In this document: positions 4,465-9,244 of the stretch, in pieces
Layout of the letters: each line of letters starts with the position of its first letter
Numbering within the stretch: the first letter of the stretch is position 1
Source: Rickettsiales bacterium
GTDB taxonomy: Bacteria; Pseudomonadota; Alphaproteobacteria; Rickettsiales; UBA3002
Reading direction: 5' to 3'
Assembly (NCBI GenBank): GCA_027489915.1
Contig: JAIXZB010000105.1
Location: forward strand, 1 to 9,244
DNA: 9,244 bases
Notes under the pieces: generated by a model
Seen by the model: only the letters and a program-made list of their open reading frames with translations
Databases searched by the model: none
Told to the model about the DNA's origin: nothing
Position numbers and translations under genes: made by a program

Positions 4465-6558
4465 TTATTTGTCTTTAGCGTCTTCCGGTTCGGGCGCGAT
4501 GATGGGCATCATTACCATGGGAGAGCCGGGGATGGGGGCGATGGGCACCATTATGATGTTTGAGTCGGCAGGGTTTGTACCTAACGCATCATCGCCAACG
4601 GGCATGGCCTTATCGCTCAAGCTGAGGAGCGTGTCTTTGAAACGTTCGATGGCCATGATGGAGCCATCGACAGAGAAATGGTTGTAATCGGAATAGAAAT
4701 GCTTGTTGCCTTCGACTACTTTGCAATTCAGCGTGTCGCACACGGCTTCGCGCGGGTTTAGGAATACCACGTTCGCATGGGTGCGTGCATATTCGGCGGC
4801 GGCGGCATTGAAATCTAGCCCATCGCGCAGTTGGATGGAGGGGACGGACACACTTGCATCGCATGGTTTGGTGAGGATGGTGGGGGTGAGTTTGCAATTC
4901 AGCGTTTTCTTGAGCGGGCCCGAACCTGGGGCGATGCCCATGATGATAAGCTGCCTATCGAGCCCGATATTCCTTCGTATTTCATCGATTTTCTTGATGA
5001 TGAAATTATAATATTGTGGCGAGGCGGCAAAATTAATGGCGCTCATGCTGTTATCGGCCAGTTTATCCATGTAGGTGTGCCAGCTATGCGCAACCAGCAC
5101 AGGCAAATGGTTGCCTTGCAGCAGCTTTTGCACTTCGGTGAATTGTGTGGCGCAGAGCACATCGACAGGGCCTGTTTTGCGCGGGCGCACACCGGGGGCG
5201 ATGAGGCAATCATGGTGGTATATCGCGAGTGCCGACTTGCCATTTTCCTTCAGCAGCTTATCCAACCCCACGGCATATTGTGCGGCGAAGCTATCGCCAA
5301 ACATCACGAAGGAGGGGGCGGCATTGGCATCGCCCAGTTTCTGCACTTCGCGTGGTTCAAACCCTACCCCGCCGTAAAGCATGCCTCGGGCGGCATCGGG
5401 GTTATCCATTTGCTTGCGAATTTCGGCATCTATGCGCCATGGCCAGCCATTATCGAGCCTTATGGTGAGGGCGGAGATAGCGATAATCATGGAAAGTGCG
5501 GCGCAGATGGTGGCGAAGCGGAAAAAGGATTTAGTGTCGCTCACAGGGCGCAGTGGTTTATCGATGAAATGATACAGAGGGATGGCAAGCAGGAAGGAAA
5601 CAGCGGCGATGGTAAATTGATCGATTCCCGTTAAGCTTCGGGCGGCGACATAAACAAAAAACACATAGACAGGCCAGTGCACCAGATACAGTTGATAGCT
5701 GATGCGCCCGATATAGGACATGAGGCGGTTAGAGATGAGGGCGCTGCATTTGGTATTTTCGCCAGCAAAAATAACCATAGCGGTGCCGATGCAGGGGATA
5801 ATACCCCACACCACATGCAGTGGCATAGTGCTGCGAAGCATCAGCACAGAGCTAATCATAAGGGCGATGCCTAGTGCGGTGATGATTTCGTTCGAGGTGG
5901 CATTAGTGGGTTTTTTCTCGATAAGCCACACCACCGATGCGCCAATGAGAAACTCAAACATGCGGAAGGGGAGAAGATAGAACACAGCGTTGTTGTCGGT
6001 GTTGTAATACGCAGCGGCTGCAATGAGGCTAACTGCGAAAATAGCGGCGGTGACGGTAAGGATGCGTTTTACGTTAGCGTTGCGTTTTACGAGAAATACT
6101 AGCAGTAGCGGCCAGAAAATATAGAATTGCTCCTCCAAGCTTAGCGACCACATATGGAGCAGGGGCTTTACATCCAGATTGGCGGTAAAATAATCGATAT
6201 GCTGCCAGAAATAGATGTTGGAGACGAAAAACAGTGTCGACATCATGGCATTGGCTTGATGCACCAAATCGGCGGGCGAGAAGAGCAATGCCGCGCCGAT
6301 TAGGCTTAAAATGACAGTGGCCAGTGCGCTTGGAAAAATGCGGCGGGTGCGGCGTTCGTAGAAATTAGCGAGGGTAAAAATGCCTGCAGCCGCTTCTTTG
6401 CGGATGATGCGGGTGATCAGGAATCCACTGATAACCAGAAACATGTCAACGCCAAGGTAGCCGCCTCCTAGTGCCTGAAAATCAAGGTGAAAAAGTAATA
6501 CGCTGATAACGGCTATGGCGCGTAATCCATCTATATCTGCTCTGTAGTTATGCGTCAT
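4465..6558 (-). CDS. AT3-SGNH membrane O-acyltransferase, copy 2
   Basis: A 697-aa paralogue of the acyltransferase at 1022-3013, colinear along its whole length. The membrane AT3 domain (1-365) shows NYRADIDGLRAIAV, His24 in LLFHLDF, LVISGFLITR (41-50), ERRTRRI (68-74), HMWSLSLEEQFYIFWP (135-150), SYQLYLVHWP (287-296) and IDKPLR (332-337). The SGNH domain has GDS (421-423, Ser423) and SDYNH, giving Asp624/His627; all expected catalytic residues are present. An ATG nine codons upstream (6585) is also open, but the ATG at 6558 has an AAGGA site 4 nt away and matches the start of copy 1, so it is preferred. Unlike copy 1, it carries an extra C-terminal tail rich in Pro, Met and Ile, ending in acidic/basic residues (about 660-697). 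The expected role is acyl transfer to an envelope glycan. It is divergent from rimO; tRNA-Ser follows its stop by 73 bp. Confidence 0.94.
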   Translation of the reverse strand: MTHNYRADIDGLRAIAVISVLLFHLDFQALGGGYLGVDMFLVISGFLITRIIRKEAAAGIFTLANFYERRTRRIFPSALATVILSLIGAALLFSPADLVHQANAMMSTLFFVSNIYFWQHIDYFTANLDVKPLLHMWSLSLEEQFYIFWPLLLVFLVKRNANVKRILTVTAAIFAVSLIAAAAYYNTDNNAVFYLLPFRMFEFLIGASVVWLIEKKPTNATSNEIITALGIALMISSVLMLRSTMPLHVVWGIIPCIGTAMVIFAGENTKCSALISNRLMSYIGRISYQLYLVHWPVYVFFVYVAARSLTGIDQFTIAAVSFLLAIPLYHFIDKPLRPVSDTKSFFRFATICAALSMIIAISALTIRLDNGWPWRIDAEIRKQMDNPDAARGMLYGGVGFEPREVQKLGDANAAPSFVMFGDSFAAQYAVGLDKLLKENGKSALAIYHHDCLIAPGVRPRKTGPVDVLCATQFTEVQKLLQGNHLPVLVAHSWHTYMDKLADNSMSAINFAASPQYYNFIIKKIDEIRRNIGLDRQLIIMGIAPGSGPLKKTLNCKLTPTILTKPCDASVSVPSIQLRDGLDFNAAAAEYARTHANVVFLNPREAVCDTLNCKVVEGNKHFYSDYNHFSVDGSIMAIERFKDTLLSLSDKAMPVGDDALGTNPADSNIIMVPIAPIPGSPMVMMPIIAPEPEDAKDK

Positions 6559-6562
6559 GCTG

Positions 6563-6567
6563 TCCTT
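6563..6567 (-). promoter_or_regulatory. Ribosome-binding site fixing the start of acyltransferase copy 2
   Basis: On the minus strand AAGGA sits 4 nt before the ATG at 6558 and after the alternative ATG at 6585. The alternative has no comparable site. This places the start at the YRADIDG N-terminus shared with copy 1. Confidence 0.7.
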
Positions 6568-6599
6568 AGCCCCAGATGTATGCATCTAACCATGAAGCC

Positions 6600-6629
6600 T
6601 TGATTATTAAAGTAAAAAATACGTTTTAT
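6600..6629 (+). promoter_or_regulatory. Candidate promoter for the rimO-lepB-rnc operon
   Basis: TTGATT (6600-6605) and TTTTAT (6624-6629) are separated by 18 bp in an AT-rich stretch, 58 bp before the preferred rimO start codon. Each box matches the sigma70 consensus in part. The call rests on eye inspection and on the position in the divergent gap. Confidence 0.35.
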
Positions 6630-6687
6630 CTGCGTTCTATTGCGTGAACTGCTTGCCAGTATCGTGAATTTGAGCGATAGAGCCTGC

Positions 6688-8037
6688 ATGACGATTAGAG
6701 AACATACAGAAATTACATCCGCAAAGCCTCCACGTGTAGGTATGGTTTCGCTTGGTTGTGCTAAAGCATTGGTCGATTCAGAGCGTATTCTGACCCAGCT
6801 AAAAACCGAAGGCTACGAGATTGCACCTGATTATGTCGGGGCGGATGTAGTGCTGGTGAATACTTGCGGATTTTTGGATTCGGCGCGCGAAGAGTCGCTC
6901 GATGCGATTGGTGAGGCGCTGGCTGAGAATGGTAAGGTGATTGTTACGGGCTGTCTTGGCGCTGAGCCTGATGTGATTCGCGCGCGTTTTCCCATGGTTG
7001 CTGACATTACAGGGCCACATCAGTATGAATCGGTGATGAAAGCCGTGCACAAGATTGTACCTCCATTACATGATCCGTATCTGGATTTGGTGCCGCCTCA
7101 GGGAATACGGCTTACTCCGCGTCATTATGCGTACCTAAAAATTTCAGAAGGGTGTAATAATCGCTGTTCGTTCTGTATTATTCCTGCGCTGCGTGGTGAT
7201 TTGGTGAGTAGGCCTCTTGCTGATGTGATGGGTGAGGCGGAAAAACTTGTGGCTTCGGGTGTCAATGAGCTGCTTGTGGTGTCGCAAGATACTAGCGCTT
7301 ATGGAGTGGATATAAAATATGCCGAAAGCAACTGGCGCGGGCGTGATATTCAGGCGCGTTTTTTGACGCTAGCAGAAGCGCTTGGCGAGCTGGATGTGTG
7401 GGTGCGTATGCATTATGTGTACCCCTATCCACATGTCGATAAAGTGATTCCACTGATGGCGGAAGGTAAAATCCTGCCGTATCTGGATATTCCTTTCCAG
7501 CATGCAAGCCCTACAGTTCTTTCTGCCATGCGACGCCCTGCCAATCACGAGAAAACCGCCGATCGTATTCATACATGGCGTACTATGTGCCCTGATATTA
7601 CACTGCGATCCACATTCATTGTGGGTTTCCCTGGCGAAACAGAGGAAGATTTTGTTTTTCTGCTTGATTGGTTGCGTGAAGTGCAGCTCGATAGGGTGGG
7701 ATGCTTTAAGTATGAAGATGTGAAAGGCGCTGTTTCGCATAGCTTAGCTCATCATGTGCCTGAAGAAGTAAAGCAAGAGCGTTGGAACAGATTGATGGAA
7801 GTGCAGCAGGAAATCAGTGCGGCTAAACTTGTAAAAAAACTGGGAAAAAGAATTAAGGTGCTGGTTGATGCTGTTGAAGATGGTCAGGCGATTGCGCGTA
7901 GTGCGGCGGATGCTCCAGAGATTGATGGAAACGTCTATTTCAAAGCATCGCGCAAGGTGCGTGTGGGTGGATTCAGTGAAGTCGAGATAACTGATACTGA
8001 TGCGTATGATTTGTATGGTTTGGAAGTAAAAGAATAA
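6688..8037 (+). CDS. rimO: Ribosomal protein S12 (Asp88/89) methylthiotransferase RimO
   Basis: A 449-aa radical-SAM methylthiotransferase, close to the E. coli RimO length. It adds a methylthio group to the conserved Asp of ribosomal protein S12 using two [4Fe-4S] clusters. The N-terminal MTTase domain has Cys24 (VSLGCAKALVDSE), Cys60 (VNTCGFLDSA) and Cys89 (VTGCLG) for the auxiliary cluster. The radical-SAM motif is SEGCNNRCSFCIIPALRG, with Cys156, Cys160 and Cys163. A TRAM-like C-terminal domain occupies about residues 385-449. SLGCAKALVDSE and CSFCIIPALRG point to RimO rather than MiaB. A TTG at 6640 is open in frame and would add 16 residues; the ATG at 6688 is preferred because it leaves a normal short leader before VSLGC. 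It is first in an operon with lepB (10-nt gap). Confidence 0.96.
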   Translation: MTIREHTEITSAKPPRVGMVSLGCAKALVDSERILTQLKTEGYEIAPDYVGADVVLVNTCGFLDSAREESLDAIGEALAENGKVIVTGCLGAEPDVIRARFPMVADITGPHQYESVMKAVHKIVPPLHDPYLDLVPPQGIRLTPRHYAYLKISEGCNNRCSFCIIPALRGDLVSRPLADVMGEAEKLVASGVNELLVVSQDTSAYGVDIKYAESNWRGRDIQARFLTLAEALGELDVWVRMHYVYPYPHVDKVIPLMAEGKILPYLDIPFQHASPTVLSAMRRPANHEKTADRIHTWRTMCPDITLRSTFIVGFPGETEEDFVFLLDWLREVQLDRVGCFKYEDVKGAVSHSLAHHVPEEVKQERWNRLMEVQQEISAAKLVKKLGKRIKVLVDAVEDGQAIARSAADAPEIDGNVYFKASRKVRVGGFSEVEITDTDAYDLYGLEVKE

Positions 8038-8041
8038 GGAG
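8036..8041 (+). promoter_or_regulatory. Ribosome-binding site for lepB (decides a TTG start)
   Basis: AAGGAG overlaps the rimO stop codon (TAA at 8035-8037) and lies 6 nt before TTG at 8048. A GTG two codons further on is too distant, and the first in-frame ATG falls inside the transmembrane helix, so TTG is the credible start. Confidence 0.75.
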
Positions 8042-8047
8042 AACGCT

Positions 8048-8803
8048 TTGTCAGTGCCGAAACAAAAAGAAACCACTTGGGATTTTATAAAGACATTTGT
8101 GTGGGCAATTGGCATTGCAATGGTGTTTCGTTCTTTTTGCTACGAGCCGTTTCATATTCCATCAGAATCCATGCTACCCACGCTTTACAAGGGCGATTAC
8201 ATTTTTGTTTCCAAACTTTCTTATGGTTACAGCCGCTACTCTTTTCCTTTCGGAACGAGCAGCACATTCGATGGGTTTAAGGGACGAATATTTGCCACTG
8301 AACCTATGCGTGGTGATGTGATTGTGTTCAGGTTACCTATCAATCCGCGCATTGATTACATTAAGCGGTTGGTTGGGCTGCCCGGAGATAGGCTGCAGGT
8401 TATAAATGGATTGCTCTACATTAACGGCGAGCAAGCATCGCAGCATAAGGTGAAAGATTTCCAGGCGACGATTGAAGGTGGGGGGGTGAAATTTGTGCCA
8501 CGCTTTATCGAGCAGCTTCCGCATGGCCCTAAACACCCAGTGCTGGATGAGAAACCTGATTACGAGGTGGATAACACCGATGAATATACAGTGCCCGAGG
8601 GTAGCTATTTCTTCATGGGAGATAATCGCGACAACTCTGTGGATAGCCGTTATTTGGCTGATGTTGGCTATGTGGCTCGTGAAAATCTTGTGGGTCGTGC
8701 AGAAATTATTATGGTTTCAGCAGATCCCGAGGTGTCGTTTGCTAACATCATTGGGTGGGTTAGAAACCTGCGTTATGAGCGTTTCTTCCAGATTATTCGG
8801 TAA
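8048..8803 (+). CDS. lepB: Signal peptidase I
   Basis: A 251-aa type I signal peptidase that cleaves signal peptides from exported proteins at the outer face of the inner membrane. One N-terminal membrane anchor (about residues 12-30) is followed by the family boxes. Box B is PSESMLPTL, with nucleophile Ser41. Box D is DYIKRLVGLPGD, with general base Lys106. Box E is the C-terminal GDNRDNSVDSR. The Ser/Lys dyad is complete. The length fits alphaproteobacterial enzymes, which have one anchor helix rather than the two of E. coli. The TTG start is supported by a well-spaced AAGGAG. It sits 10 nt after rimO and 3 nt before rnc, an arrangement indicating cotranscription; lepB-rnc is a common pair in proteobacteria. 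Confidence 0.96.
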   Translation: MSVPKQKETTWDFIKTFVWAIGIAMVFRSFCYEPFHIPSESMLPTLYKGDYIFVSKLSYGYSRYSFPFGTSSTFDGFKGRIFATEPMRGDVIVFRLPINPRIDYIKRLVGLPGDRLQVINGLLYINGEQASQHKVKDFQATIEGGGVKFVPRFIEQLPHGPKHPVLDEKPDYEVDNTDEYTVPEGSYFFMGDNRDNSVDSRYLADVGYVARENLVGRAEIIMVSADPEVSFANIIGWVRNLRYERFFQIIR

Positions 8804-8806
8804 GCC

Positions 8807-9244
8807 GTGAATGCGCTGGAGCACAGTCTTGGTTACGTGTTCAAGCAGCCATCATTGCTTGAGCAAGCCTTGACGCATCCATCCACTGCGCAGCAGAAAA
8901 ACAACAGCGCTTATAATAACCAAAGACTCGAATTTTTAGGTGATGCAGTGCTTGGTGTACTGATTGCTGAAATGCTATACGCTATGTTTCCCTCCGAAGC
9001 CGAGGGGGATTTAAGTAAGCGTTTAGTTGCGCTTGTTAATGGTGGGGTGTTAGCGCAAGTGGCCCAAAGCTTGTCGCTTGGAGAGTATTTGATACTTTCT
9101 GCCAGTGAGGCAGATGTGGGGGGGCGTAATCTAACCTCTAATCTGGAAGATGCGTGCGAGGCCATTATTGGAGCTATGTATTTGGATGGTGGGTTAGATG
9201 TTGTGCGTCCTTTTATCGAGCGTTACTGGTTGCCCTTGGCAAAA
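8807..9244 (+). CDS. rnc: Ribonuclease III, N-terminal part (3' end outside window)
   Basis: The first 146 codons of RNase III, which cleaves double-stranded RNA in rRNA precursors and regulatory RNAs. The visible part is the catalytic domain. The signature NQRLEFLGDAVLG carries Glu42 and Asp46; EDACEAIIGAMYLD carries Asp115 and Glu118. These are the four expected metal-binding acidic residues. GDLSKRLVALVNG (67-79) is also typical. The double-stranded-RNA-binding domain would follow outside the window. The GTG at 8807, 3 nt after the lepB stop, gives VNALEHSLGYVFKQPSLLEQ, which lines up with the normal RNase III N-terminus; the ribosome-binding site is weak, consistent with translational coupling to lepB. 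era often follows in this operon but cannot be seen here. Confidence 0.95.
   Translation, partial: MNALEHSLGYVFKQPSLLEQALTHPSTAQQKNNSAYNNQRLEFLGDAVLGVLIAEMLYAMFPSEAEGDLSKRLVALVNGGVLAQVAQSLSLGEYLILSASEADVGGRNLTSNLEDACEAIIGAMYLDGGLDVVRPFIERYWLPLAK

Noticed and set aside
4831..5634. Long 267-codon plus-strand ORF antisense to acyltransferase copy 2
   Set aside because: The opposite strand encodes a fully conserved acyltransferase across this stretch. The antisense translation is Gly/His-rich and low in pattern, as expected of a mirror frame in GC-richer DNA, and has no recognisable domain.
6640..6687. TTG start of rimO adding 16 residues
   Set aside because: The extension lacks family resemblance and has no ribosome-binding site, while the ATG at 6688 gives a normal-length RimO.

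Overview
The window looks like a chromosomal segment of a moderate-GC proteobacterium. An alphaproteobacterium is most likely: the lepB-rnc order downstream of rimO and the style of the LepB and RNase III sequences fit. This is inferred from gene content alone, not from a phylogeny. Gene density is high, with short or overlapping junctions.

Left part (1-1053). The 3' end of a 2-oxoglutarate/Fe(II) oxygenase gene runs off the left edge. It overlaps tail-to-tail with a GNAT acetyltransferase gene on the minus strand. A divergent gene for a small Dabb-domain protein follows, and its 3' end overlaps the first acyltransferase gene.

Middle part (1022-6558). All the large features are on the minus strand. 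In transcription order they are: an AT3-SGNH sugar O-acyltransferase (697 aa), a tRNA-Ser(GCU) gene with encoded CCA, a two-helix membrane protein of unknown function that begins only 20 nt after the tRNA, a strong bidirectional hairpin terminator, and a second AT3-SGNH acyltransferase (663 aa). The two acyltransferases are clear paralogues, colinear from end to end. Both probably acylate (for example O-acetylate) an envelope polysaccharide, taking acyl groups across the inner membrane.

The segment between tRNA-Ser and the terminator looks like inserted DNA. It is AT-rich and holds an orphan gene and a 44-codon ORF. A 17-bp copy of the tRNA 3' end lies beyond it in inverted orientation, fused to the hairpin. 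No integrase or transposase is visible, so if it is an island it is a small or decayed one.

Right part (6600-9244). A housekeeping plus-strand operon: rimO (methylthiolation of ribosomal protein S12), lepB (signal peptidase I, TTG start) and rnc (RNase III, GTG start, cut by the right edge). Gaps are 10 and 3 nt. This is ordinary core-genome sequence.
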